Below, one piece after another: positions 9,331-17,787 of a DNA stretch of 64,000 bases (position 1 is its first letter; each line of letters starts with the position of its first letter). This DNA comes from JADJPO01 sp963750395 (GTDB lineage: Bacteria > Actinomycetota > Actinomycetes > Actinomycetales > Kineosporiaceae): the NCBI GenBank assembly GCA_963750395.1, contig CAVVQM010000010.1, forward strand, positions 310,001-374,000, read 5' to 3'. A program made the translations under genes and the position numbers. Below the pieces are notes generated by a model. It was given only the letters and a program-made list of their open reading frames with translations. It was not told the origin of the DNA and ran no database searches.

Positions 9331-11066
9331 CCCCGCCCCCACGCCCACAGACCCCGGTAGACGCCATCGCCGAGGAGTACGTGGACGCCTACGCCGCGGC
9401 CAGTCCCCTCGAGGCGACCATCCAGGGCATCTCCGGGCACGACACCGAACTCGACGACCTGTCGGTTGACGGCTACGAGCACCGCGCCGACCTCGCCCGC
9501 CGAACGCTGCAGCGCCTGGCCGGCTGCACGCCGATCGACGATGTGGACCGGGTGACGGTCGCGGCCATGCAGGAGCGCCTCGGGCTGCGGGTGGAGATCC
9601 ACGAGGCCGGATACGAGCTGATGGACGTCAACGTCATCGCCTCCCCGCTGCAATCCGTGCGGGACGTCTTCGATCTGATGCCGACCGGGTCCGACCAGGA
9701 GTGGTCCGACATCGCCACCCGGATGGTGCAGGTCCCTCGCGCGCTGCAGCAGTGGAGGCAGACCCTGCGCGCCAGTGCCGACCGGGGGCACGTCAGCGCG
9801 CGGCGGCAGATCGCGCAGTGCATCCTCCAGTGCGAGGATCTGACCGGCCCCGAGGGGTACTTCGCCACCGTCGTGGCGCAGACCCGCTCGGATGACGGGC
9901 CGCCGTCCACCGCCGTCCGGCGCGATCTTGAGCGCGCGGCAGCGCTGGCGGCCCAGGCGTATCGGGACCTGGGCGAGGATCTGCGCACCCACCTGCTCGG
10001 TCGGGCGCCCGCGCAGGACGCGGTCGGCCCGGAGCGCTACCGGTTGGCCTCGCGCAGCTACCTCGGGGCCCGCGTGGATCTGGCCGAGACCTACGAGTGG
10101 GGTCAGGCCGAGCTCGCCGGCATCGAGGCGCAGATGCGGGCCACCGCGGAGCTGATCCGCGCCGGGTCGTCGGTGGTCGAGGCGGGCGCGATCCTGGACG
10201 CCGACCCGCGCCGCCGGTTGTCGGGCACGGACGCTCTGCGCGCCTGGATGCAGGAACGCGCCGACGAGGCGGTCGATGAACTGGCCGGTACCCACTTCGA
10301 CATCCCCGGCCCCGCCCGGACCATCGAGTGCCGGATCGCCCCGACCCACACCGGCGGGATCTACTACACGGGGCCGAGCGAGGACTTCTCACGCCCGGGC
10401 CGGATGTGGTGGTCCGTGCCCCGCTCCGTGACGGAGTTCGGCACCTGGCGAGAACTGAGCACCGTCTATCACGAGGGCGTCCCCGGGCATCATCTGCAGA
10501 TCGCGCAGACCGTCTTCCGTAGCGACCTGCTGAACCGATGGCGCCGCCTGCTGTGCTGGGTCAGCGGCCATGGCGAGGGCTGGGCCCTGTACGCGGAGCG
10601 CCTGATGGCCGAGTTGGGCTTCCTCGACGATCCGGGGGCCAAGCTCGGGTACCTGGACGGTCAGTCGTTGCGCGCGGCGCGGGTGGTCCTCGACGTCGGC
10701 GTGCACTGCGGCTTCGAGGCGCCGGCCTCGGTCGGTGGGGGCGCCTGGAGCTACGAGAAGGCATGGTCCTTCCTGACCGCGCACGCTCACCAGGACCAGG
10801 CCACACTGCGGTTCGAGCTGGACCGGTACCTGGGCTGGCCCGGCCAGGCGCCCAGCTACAAGATCGGTGAGCGGCTCTGGCTGGAGTTGCGCGAGGAGTC
10901 GCGTCGGCGCCGGGGTCCGGCCTTCTCGGCCAAGGACTTCCATCGCCGCGCACTCGACGTCGGATCGGTCGGCCTGGACGTGCTGCGCCACGCCGCTGAT
11001 CAGCGAGGCCCCCGGCACGCGGTGACGCCGGCGGATCGGTTGGGTGCTGCCGGTCTTGACCCGTAG
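9276..11066 (+). CDS. DUF885 family metallopeptidase-like protein
   Basis: A DUF885 protein of up to 596 residues. The family metal-site motif HEGVPGHHLQ and the later GHGEGWALYAERL are both present. The family is related to gluzincin peptidases and is poorly characterised. The start is unclear. The only in-frame GTG or ATG that gives a normal N-terminus is the GTG at 9276, which overlaps the previous gene by 55 bases; a non-standard CTG near 9327 would remove the overlap. The last codons overlap a possible promoter for the next gene. Confidence 0.85.
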   Translation: MQDRRGQHHRVLERDQALTPPPRPQTPVDAIAEEYVDAYAAASPLEATIQGISGHDTELDDLSVDGYEHRADLARRTLQRLAGCTPIDDVDRVTVAAMQERLGLRVEIHEAGYELMDVNVIASPLQSVRDVFDLMPTGSDQEWSDIATRMVQVPRALQQWRQTLRASADRGHVSARRQIAQCILQCEDLTGPEGYFATVVAQTRSDDGPPSTAVRRDLERAAALAAQAYRDLGEDLRTHLLGRAPAQDAVGPERYRLASRSYLGARVDLAETYEWGQAELAGIEAQMRATAELIRAGSSVVEAGAILDADPRRRLSGTDALRAWMQERADEAVDELAGTHFDIPGPARTIECRIAPTHTGGIYYTGPSEDFSRPGRMWWSVPRSVTEFGTWRELSTVYHEGVPGHHLQIAQTVFRSDLLNRWRRLLCWVSGHGEGWALYAERLMAELGFLDDPGAKLGYLDGQSLRAARVVLDVGVHCGFEAPASVGGGAWSYEKAWSFLTAHAHQDQATLRFELDRYLGWPGQAPSYKIGERLWLELREESRRRRGPAFSAKDFHRRALDVGSVGLDVLRHAADQRGPRHAVTPADRLGAAGLDP

Positions 11067-11086
11067 GCCGCGCGCAAGCATGCTTG
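11056..11086 (+). promoter_or_regulatory. candidate promoter and palindromic operator for the dehydrogenase-etf operon
   Basis: TTGACC (11056-11061) is followed after 17 bases by CATGCT (11079-11084). A perfect 12-base palindrome, CAAGCATGCTTG (11075-11086), covers the -10 box, a natural place for a repressor. Confidence 0.4.
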
Positions 11087-11113
11087 TCCCGTTCTGCATC
11101 GTGCGCACCAGCA

Positions 11114-11127
11114 GCGCAATACGCAAC
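11114..11127 (+). promoter_or_regulatory. motif shared with the upstream region of the IclR gene at 16357
   Basis: GCGCAATACGCAAC here matches GCGCCATACGACAC at 16371-16384 in 11 of 14 positions. One lies before the dehydrogenase gene and the other before the nearby IclR regulator. It may be the regulator's binding site. Confidence 0.35.
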
Positions 11128-11146
11128 AATCGGGAGAGGCCGCCCC

Positions 11147-13664
11147 ATGAGTGATCTGCCCAGCCGGGCCCGGTGCGTCGTCATCGGGTCGGGGATCGTC
11201 GGGAACAGCGTCGCCTACCACCTGGCCCGCCTCGGCTGGCGGGAGCTGGTCCAGATCGACAAGGGGCCACTGCCCAATCCGGGCGGCTCCACCGGGCACG
11301 CCTCGAACTTCATCTTCCCGGTGGACCACTCCCGCGAGTTCACCGACATCACCCTCGACAGCGTGCGGCAGTACACCGAACTGGGGGTGTTCACCCAGTC
11401 CGGCGGGTACGAGGTCGCCCGCTCCGAGGAGCGGATGCAGGAACTGACCCGCCGGATGACCTCGGCCATCGCCTGGGGCATCCCGGCCGAGCTGCACACC
11501 CCGGAGCAGGTCGCCGAGAAGGTGCCCTTCCTCGACCCCTCGGTGATCGTCGGCGGCTTCTGGTCACCCACGGTCGGCGTGGTCGAGTCGGTGCAGGCGG
11601 GGACCATCATGCGCGAGCGTGCGGTCGAGATGGGGGCGCTGACCACCCTCGCCAACATCGAGGTGACCGGCATCGACGTCGAGGCGGGCCGCGTCGTCCG
11701 CGTACGGACCGACAAGGGCGACATCGAGTGCGAGGCCATCGTGGTCGCGTGCGGGGTGTGGAGCCCGAAGATCGCCGCGATGGCCGGGGCACACATCCCA
11801 CTGACGCCCGCCGTCCACCAGATGATCTCGTGTGGGCCCGGTGCCGGAGCTCGCGGCGAGACCCGGCGAGATCTCGTTCCCGATCGTGCGGGACATGGAC
11901 ACCTTCTGCTACGAGCGCCAGCACGGCTCCGACATGGAGGTCGGCTCCTACGCCCACCGGCCGATCCTCTACCGTGCCGAGGAGATCCCCTCGATCGAGC
12001 AGGCCACCCTCTCCCCCACCGAGATGCCGTTCACCTCAGACGACTTCGACCCTCAGCTGGAGCAGGCGCTCGAGCTGATGCCGGCGATCCTCGGGAACCC
12101 GGAGGCCGGCATCCGGTATGCGATCAACGGGTTGCTGTCGCTCACCCCGGACGGCTACCCGGCACTGGGCGAGTCGCCGGAGGTCGGCGGCCTCTGGTCG
12201 GCGGCAGCCGTCTGGGTCAAGGAGGGCCCGGGGGTGGGCCGGCTGGTCGCGGAGTGGATGGTCGAGGGCGAGCCCGAGATCGACGCCCACCACAGCGACA
12301 TCGCCCGGTTCTACCCGCATCAGACCACCCGAGAGCACATCACCGCGCGGACCGGTGAGGCCTTCAACAAGACCTACGGCATCGTGCACCCGGCCGAACA
12401 GTGGGCCTCGAACCGCGACGTGCGGCTGTCCCCGATGAACGCCTCCCAGCGCGAGCTCGGCGCCTACTTCTACGAGACCGCCGGCTGGGAACGGCCGCAC
12501 TGGTACGCCTCCAACGAGTCCCTGTTGGCCGAGTACGACCAGGGCGACCGTCTCATGCAGCGGACCGCCGAGTGGGACTCCCGCTGGTGGTCCCCGATCA
12601 TCAACGCGGAGCACCTGGCCATGCGCGAACGGGCCGGGCTGTTCGACCTCACCGCCTTCTCGATCTTCGACGTGATCGGCCCGACGGCCCTGGACGCCGT
12701 CCAGCGGATCTGCGTGCAGAACATGGACGTCTCGCTCGGTCGCGTGGTCTACACCCCGGTGCTGTCCGCCCGCGGCGGCTTCCGCGCCGACCTGACCGTG
12801 ATGCGCCTGGGCCCCGACCACTTCCGCGTCGTCACCGGCGGCGCCCACGGCAACGCCGACCGGAAGTGGTTCCGCGACAACGCCGGTAGCGGCGCCGAGG
12901 TGGTGGACCTGACCTCCTCCTGGACGACGATCGGTCTGTGGGGCCCGAAGGCACGTGACATCCTCGGCCGACTCACCGACGACGACGTCTCGCACACGGG
13001 CTTCAGGTTCTCCACCTGTCGCACCATCGAGGCCGCCGGACTCCAGGTGCTGGCCTCGCGGATCTCCTACGTCGGCGAACTCGGCTGGGAGCTCTACGTC
13101 CCCATGGAGACCGGCGCCCGGCTGTGGTCCACAGTGCTGCAGGCGGGTGCCGGAGACGGGCTGGTGCCGTGCGGCATCGGGGTCTACGGAACCACCGGCC
13201 GGCTGGAGAAGGGCTACCGCGCCTACGGCGCCGAACTCGACTCCGAACGCTCGATCGTCGAGGCCGACATGGCACGCCCGAAGGTCAAGGACGCCGACTT
13301 CATCGGCCGCGAGGCCTATCTGCGCCAACGCGACGAGGAACCGAGTACGGTCCTGTGCACCCTGACCGTCGACGACCACACCAGTTCCCGTGGAGAACGG
13401 CGCTACATGCTCGGCGGCGAGCCGATCCTCACCCGTGACGGCGAGGCCCTGGTCGACGGGCACGGCCGACGCGCCTACGTGACCAGCGCCGGGTCCGGAC
13501 CGAGCGTCGGCAAGCACCTGCTGATGGCCTACCTGCCGCCGGATCAGGCGGTCGAGTCCACCCAGCTCGCCGTGCAGTACCTGGGCGAACGCTACCCGGT
13601 CACGGTGGCGATCGCCGGATCCACACCGCTGTTCGATCCCGAGAACGCCAGGATCCGCGCCTGA
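11147..13664 (+). CDS. dimethylglycine/sarcosine dehydrogenase-like flavoprotein with GcvT-like C-terminal half (one frameshift)
   Basis: About 838 residues once a single-base shift is corrected. The N-terminal half is a DAO-type FAD domain with the dinucleotide motif GSGIVGN (about 14-20). His51 in STGHASNF sits where dimethylglycine dehydrogenase attaches FAD covalently. The C-terminal half is a GcvT/aminomethyltransferase fold (SRWWSPIINAEHL, then YVGELGWELYVP), which in the family passes the formaldehyde unit to tetrahydrofolate. Frame one ends at HQMIS and frame two resumes VGPVPEL; an extra T at about 11831 explains it. ATG 11147 follows a GGGAGAGG site. The etf genes next door are the expected electron acceptor. 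The N-methyl amine substrate is inferred. Confidence 0.87.
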
Positions 13665-13694
13665 CGGATCCGTTGCCAGAGAAGGGTTCCTGAC

Positions 13695-14498
13695 ATGCCC
13701 AACATCTTGGTCTGCATCAAACGGGTGCCGGGTTCGTCCGGCCGGATCATGCTCACCGAGGACGGCATGTCGGTCGACGCCCGGCACGTCGGCCACACGG
13801 TGAGCCCGCACGAGGAGTGCGCGGTCGAGGCCGCGGTGTCGCTGGTCGAGGAACACGGCGGCTCCGCATGCGTGTTCACCCTGGGCCCCGACTCGGCGAC
13901 CGCGCAGCTCCGCGACGCGCTCGCGGTCGGGATCACGTCGGCGGTGCACGTGCGGACCGCCGAGATCGGCGAGCCCGGATCGAGTGACGAGTACGGCCCC
14001 GCGGACGTCGCGGCCGCGGTGGCCGCGGCGGTCACCGCCCGGTCCGGCGGCGAGGCACCGCTCGACCTGGTGCTGCTCGGCAACGACGCCGCGGACACGG
14101 GTGACTTCCAGGTCGGGATCCGAGCGGCCCACACGCTGGGTTGGCCGGTGGTGACCGGGATCCGGTCGTTGTCCCTGGACGGCGACCGGCTGCGGGCCAT
14201 CGGCGACGGTCCGGCCGGCACCGAGGAGTTCGAGGTTCCGTTGCCGGCGGTGGTCACCGTCAAGGAGGGCGGCATCTCCCCTCGCTATCCGTCCATCCCG
14301 GGCCGGCTCAGGGCGAAGAAGGCGCCGGTGGAGGTGGTCGAGGCCGCCGCGCCGGTCCGGGGCACCGGCCGCAGGCGCCTGGTGATCCCGCCCGAGAGAC
14401 CGAGCACCGTCCAGGTGCTGGGCACCGACAAGGATCCTGCCGCGGCGGCAGGCGCCGTGGTCGACGTCCTGCTCGGGTTGGGTGTGGTGTCGCGATGA
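13695..14498 (+). CDS. etfB: electron transfer flavoprotein beta subunit
   Basis: A 267-residue EtfB. It begins MPNILVCIKRVPG and has the family nucleotide-binding region (LVLLGNDAADTGDFQVG) and the signature VKEGGISPRYPS. EtfB binds AMP and forms the heterodimer that takes electrons from flavin dehydrogenases. It starts 30 bases after the dehydrogenase gene and overlaps etfA by four bases. This is probably a dedicated ETF for that enzyme. Confidence 0.93.
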   Translation: MPNILVCIKRVPGSSGRIMLTEDGMSVDARHVGHTVSPHEECAVEAAVSLVEEHGGSACVFTLGPDSATAQLRDALAVGITSAVHVRTAEIGEPGSSDEYGPADVAAAVAAAVTARSGGEAPLDLVLLGNDAADTGDFQVGIRAAHTLGWPVVTGIRSLSLDGDRLRAIGDGPAGTEEFEVPLPAVVTVKEGGISPRYPSIPGRLRAKKAPVEVVEAAAPVRGTGRRRLVIPPERPSTVQVLGTDKDPAAAAGAVVDVLLGLGVVSR

Positions 14499-15538
14499 TC
14501 CTGGTCCTGGTTGAGCCGGCCCCCTCGACGGCCGGCGCCGGCGACGCCCTGAGCGTCCTGTCGGCCGAGGCACTGACGTTCGCCGCCGCGCTGGCCGCCG
14601 TGGCAGGCATGCCTGCCACGGCGGTGCAGGCGCTCGCCGTCGGGGACTGCCCGCCCGGCGCGGTGAGCGAGGTCGGGCTCCACGGTGTCGGCGTGCTGCA
14701 CAACGCCCAGGACCCGCGGCTGGCGGACTTCAGCGCCGCCGCCCACGCTGCCTGCGTGGTCGAGGCGGTGCGATCGTTGGCGCCCAGCGTGCTCCTCGCA
14801 CCGGCCAGTCCGCGGGGCAACGACGTGCTGGCGCACGTGGGCGCCCGCCTGGACCTGCCGATGGCGGCCAATGTCACCGAGGTGCTCACGGCCCGCGTGG
14901 GGGGCCCCGAAAACGTGGAGGGCCACGAGATCGGCGACGCCGACCTCGTGGTGCTGCGGCAGGTGATGGGCGGATCCGCGCTGGAGGAACTCCGGCTGAT
15001 CGGGTCCCCGGCGCTGCTGACCATGGCCGGCCACGCCGTGGAGCCGAGGCCGATCGACGAGCCGGTGGCGGTCGACCTGCGGGTGCAGAACCCCTCCTCG
15101 ATCACCGACGCCGATCTGGTCACGGCGGTACGGCGGCTGGTGCCGGCGGACCACGGCGGGACCGATCTCACCTCGGCCCGGGTGGTCGTGGGCGGCGGCC
15201 GCGGGGTGGGTGGGCCCGATCAGTTCGACGGGCTGCTCACGCTTGCCGGACAGCTCGGCGGCACCCTGGGGGTCTCACGCGTGGTGACCAGCCTCGGCTG
15301 GCGTCCGCATCACGAGCAGGTCGGCCAGACCGGGAGCCGGATCACCCCGGAGGTCTATATCCCGTGTGGGATCAGTGGCGCGATCCAACACTGGGCCGGG
15401 TGCTCCAGCGCCAAGACGATCATCGCGGTCAACACCGATCCAGAGGCACCGATGGTCACGCGCGCCGACTACGCGGTGATCGGCGACCTGCACGAGATCG
15501 TGCCCGCGGTCAGCGCCGAGCTGAAGACGCGCGGCTGA
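14495..15538 (+). CDS. etfA: electron transfer flavoprotein alpha subunit
   Basis: A 347-residue EtfA that binds FAD. The C-terminal FAD domain is clear: VVVGGGRGVGG, then VGQTGSRITPEVYIPCGISG and AGCSSAKTIIAVNTDPEAP. The N-terminal domain is more divergent, as in ETFs dedicated to one dehydrogenase. The ATG overlaps the etfB stop codon (ATGA). No ETF-quinone oxidoreductase gene lies in the window, so electrons must leave through an enzyme encoded elsewhere. Confidence 0.93.
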   Translation: MILVLVEPAPSTAGAGDALSVLSAEALTFAAALAAVAGMPATAVQALAVGDCPPGAVSEVGLHGVGVLHNAQDPRLADFSAAAHAACVVEAVRSLAPSVLLAPASPRGNDVLAHVGARLDLPMAANVTEVLTARVGGPENVEGHEIGDADLVVLRQVMGGSALEELRLIGSPALLTMAGHAVEPRPIDEPVAVDLRVQNPSSITDADLVTAVRRLVPADHGGTDLTSARVVVGGGRGVGGPDQFDGLLTLAGQLGGTLGVSRVVTSLGWRPHHEQVGQTGSRITPEVYIPCGISGAIQHWAGCSSAKTIIAVNTDPEAPMVTRADYAVIGDLHEIVPAVSAELKTRG

Positions 15539-15561
15539 CCCCAGGCCTGCCCTGCCCTGCC

Positions 15562-15584
15562 CTGACCGGACCCGGACCGGTCAG
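15562..15584. terminator. bidirectional hairpin between etfA and iclR
   Basis: CTGACCGG (15562-15569) pairs perfectly with CCGGTCAG (15577-15584) over a 7-base loop, between convergent genes. It overlaps the IclR stop codon and has no U-tract. Confidence 0.45.
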
Positions 15585-16357
15585 CCTCCGTGCCAGCCCA
15601 GCCGCGCGGAGATCTCACGGCCGGCGGCGATCACCCGGCCCACGACGTCCGGAGTTCGCTCGGCGGTCAGCCGGAAGGTGGGTCCGGACGCGCTGACCGA
15701 GGCCGCGACGCCGCCGTCCGCGCCGCGTACGGGTGCGGCGACCGCGGTCAGGCCCTCCTCCAGCTCGTCGACGGCCAGGGCCCAACCGCGATGGCGGACC
15801 TCACCGATGTCGCGGGCCAGCGCCGCTTCGTCCACGATCGTGCGAGCGGTGTAGCGGCGTAGCGGGCGCTCCAACTCGCCCAACAGCGTCGGACTGCCGA
15901 AGGCGAGATGGATCTTGCCGTTCGACGTGGCGTGCAGCGGGATCCGTTGGCCGGCCCAGTTGTGCAGGGCCAGGGCCGACGGCCCGGAGACCTGGTCGAG
16001 GTAGAGCGCCTCCCGCCCGGACAGCACGGTGATGTTGACCGTCTCCCCCACCTCACGGGCGAGTCGGGCCGCGACCGGCCGACTCTCCTGGACCAGGTCC
16101 AGGCGCACCGTGGCCGCACCGGCCAGGCGCAGCACGCCGACCCCGAGCCGGAACTTGCCGCGCTCGGCGACCTGCTCGACCAGGTCGTGGGCCTCGAGCG
16201 TGCTCACCAGGCGGAACGCCGTCGACTTGTGCACGCCGAGGTCCGCGGCGATCTCGGTGACCCCCAGTTCGCCCTGGCTCGCGAGCAGCCCCAGCACCGT
16301 CAGGGCGCGGTCCACCGACTGGACAGCCCCTGCTCCCACGACCTTGGTGTTGCGCAT
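15581..16357 (-). CDS. IclR-family transcriptional regulator (first of two)
   Basis: A 258-residue IclR protein with a winged HTH (about residues 15-70, LGVHKSTAFRLVSTLE) and a C-terminal effector domain (LPLHATSNGK-like region, WALAVDELEEGLTAVAAPV). It is convergent with the dehydrogenase-etf operon and probably controls it in response to a small carbon compound. There is no ribosome site; a TAGGAT -10 box lies six bases before the ATG. An inverted repeat GCGCAT (16352-16357) / ATGCGC (16369-16374) overlaps the start and could allow self-repression. Confidence 0.92.
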   Translation of the reverse strand: MRNTKVVGAGAVQSVDRALTVLGLLASQGELGVTEIAADLGVHKSTAFRLVSTLEAHDLVEQVAERGKFRLGVGVLRLAGAATVRLDLVQESRPVAARLAREVGETVNITVLSGREALYLDQVSGPSALALHNWAGQRIPLHATSNGKIHLAFGSPTLLGELERPLRRYTARTIVDEAALARDIGEVRHRGWALAVDELEEGLTAVAAPVRGADGGVAASVSASGPTFRLTAERTPDVVGRVIAAGREISARLGWHGG

Positions 16358-16363
16358 GACCCA

Positions 16364-16369
16364 ATCCTA
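16364..16369 (-). promoter_or_regulatory. -10 box of a leaderless promoter for the first IclR gene
   Basis: TAGGAT on the minus strand, six bases before the ATG at 16357. It lies inside the GCGCAT/ATGCGC inverted repeat, next to the motif shared with the dehydrogenase promoter. Confidence 0.5.
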
Positions 16370-16455
16370 TGCGCCATACGACACCGGGGACCCGCCCCCC
16401 GCGCCCGACAGCGAGGCCGTGTGCGGCGGACGCGGTCGGGCCCGGACGACGACGC

Positions 16456-17223
16456 TCAGCCGGTGGGCGGCTGCATCAGGAACAGGGCCGCTCCCTTGGG
16501 GTCGGCGATCTGGGCGATCCTGCCGTACGGGGTGTCCTCGGCGGGCCGCATCACACTGCCTCCCAAGGCCTGCACCGTCTCGACGGCGGCGTCGGTGTCC
16601 GCGACCTGGACATAGGCCATCCAGTGCGACGGCACTCCCTCGGGCAGGAACGACGTAGCGTCCATGATCCCCGCCGTGGCCTGTTCGCCCTCGCCCCGGG
16701 TTGTGTACCGCATCTCCGGGGTGTCGAACATGACAGACGTCTGCCAGTCGAATGCCTTCTGGTAGAAGGCGACCGCGGCGTCGTAGTCCCGGGAGAGGCT
16801 CTCGAACCAGGCCGGGGTGCCGTCCTGGTTCATCGCCTCGAAACCCCCGAAGTCACCGGCCTGCCAGGCACCGATCGCCGCTCCCGCCGGATCGATGGCG
16901 AAGGCCATGCTCCCCCGCGGACCGACCTCCATCGGCTCGACGATGATCTGCCCCCCGGCCTCGGTGACCGCGGCGGCAGCGGCGTTCACGTCGTCCACGC
17001 GCAAATAGATCGACCAGGCATCCGGCATCTCCGGGGCGGAGTTCTGCATCGCCCCGGCGACCGCGTCGCCGTCTTTCGTGATCATGTGGTAGTTCCCGAA
17101 CTCCTCACCGGAATCGGTGAACTGCCAGCCGAACAGGCCCTCGTAGAAGGCTCTGCTGGCCTCCAGGTCCGAGGTTCCGAGGTCCATCCAGCACGGCTGA
17201 CCATTGGTGAAGGTGGTGCTCAT
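16456..17223 (-). CDS. VOC-family (glyoxalase/bleomycin-resistance fold) protein
   Basis: A 255-residue protein made of two VOC units: one from CWMDLGTSDLEASRAFY, the second from AWFESLSRDYDAAVAFY. Such tandem VOC proteins are common in actinobacteria; most have no known substrate, and some resemble hydroxylase or dioxygenase subunits. The ATG at 17223 has an upstream GAGGAGCGGAG ribosome site. It is divergent from the MerR gene, so the two may share a control region. Confidence 0.88.
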   Translation of the reverse strand: MSTTFTNGQPCWMDLGTSDLEASRAFYEGLFGWQFTDSGEEFGNYHMITKDGDAVAGAMQNSAPEMPDAWSIYLRVDDVNAAAAAVTEAGGQIIVEPMEVGPRGSMAFAIDPAGAAIGAWQAGDFGGFEAMNQDGTPAWFESLSRDYDAAVAFYQKAFDWQTSVMFDTPEMRYTTRGEGEQATAGIMDATSFLPEGVPSHWMAYVQVADTDAAVETVQALGGSVMRPAEDTPYGRIAQIADPKGAALFLMQPPTG

Positions 17224-17375
17224 GACTGCTCCGCTCCTCGTTCGTCGCCCGCCTCGTTGCGGGTACCGCGACACTACCGACGTGGTCAGACAGTCCTGCG
17301 GATCCAGCTGGCCGGGCAGGTCCCCGGCCTGGTCCAGGCTCGACCGGGCCTGTCGACGCCGGCGATGGTGGGCCC

Positions 17376-17406
17376 TTGACCTGGAGTGCGCTCCAGGTTG
17401 TTGACT
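17376..17406 (+). promoter_or_regulatory. MerR-type promoter with 19-base spacer and palindromic operator
   Basis: TTGACC (17376-17381) and TTGACT (17401-17406) are separated by 19 bases, the lengthened spacer typical of MerR-activated promoters. The spacer holds a perfect palindrome ACCTGGAG-TGCG-CTCCAGGT (17379-17398). The -10 box ends six bases before the ATG of the merR-like gene, suggesting a leaderless transcript. Confidence 0.7.
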
Positions 17407-17412
17407 CGGGGC

Positions 17413-17787
17413 ATGAGCAGTCACACCGAGGAGCTGACCCCCGCTGCGATGGCAGAGCGCACCGGGGTCTCGATCGACACCCTGCGCTACTACGAGCGCG
17501 AGGGTCTGATCGAGCCCGTCGCCCGAGCCGAGAGCGGCCACCGGCGCTACAGCGCCGACGACGTGTTGTGGGTGGAGGTGTTGCGATGCCTGCGCGAGAC
17601 CGGCATGTCCATCGAGCAGCTCCGGCACTACTGCGAGCTCGGTCAGCAGGGTGAGGGCACCGAGCCCGAACGGCGGGAGCTGCTGGAAGCGCACCGCGCC
17701 GAGGTCGAGGCACAGATCGAGACCAGGCGAGAGGCCCTTCGCCTGATCGACCACAAGCTCGGCTTCTACCGGAAGGACCCCTCGTGA
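17413..17787 (+). CDS. MerR-family transcriptional regulator
   Basis: A 124-residue MerR protein. The winged HTH is MAERTGVSIDTLRYYEREGL, followed by GHRRYSADDVLWVEVLRCL and a dimerisation coiled coil. There are no paired C-terminal cysteines for metal binding. It resembles the branch that senses aldehydes or electrophiles and controls aldo-keto reductases. It is translationally coupled (GTGA overlap) to the aldo-keto reductase and carries its own MerR-type promoter, so it probably autoactivates the operon. Confidence 0.92.
   Translation: MSSHTEELTPAAMAERTGVSIDTLRYYEREGLIEPVARAESGHRRYSADDVLWVEVLRCLRETGMSIEQLRHYCELGQQGEGTEPERRELLEAHRAEVEAQIETRREALRLIDHKLGFYRKDPS

Noticed and set aside
11832..13664. 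Second half of the dehydrogenase as an independent gene starting at GTG 11832
   Set aside because: The GTG falls inside the conserved FAD domain, has no ribosome site, and the two halves join perfectly when one base is removed.
12036..14573. Very long open frame (845 codons) on the minus strand
   Set aside because: It lies opposite the dehydrogenase and etfB genes, whose products are clearly recognisable. The translation is Gly/Arg/Asp-rich noise typical of antisense frames in GC-rich DNA.
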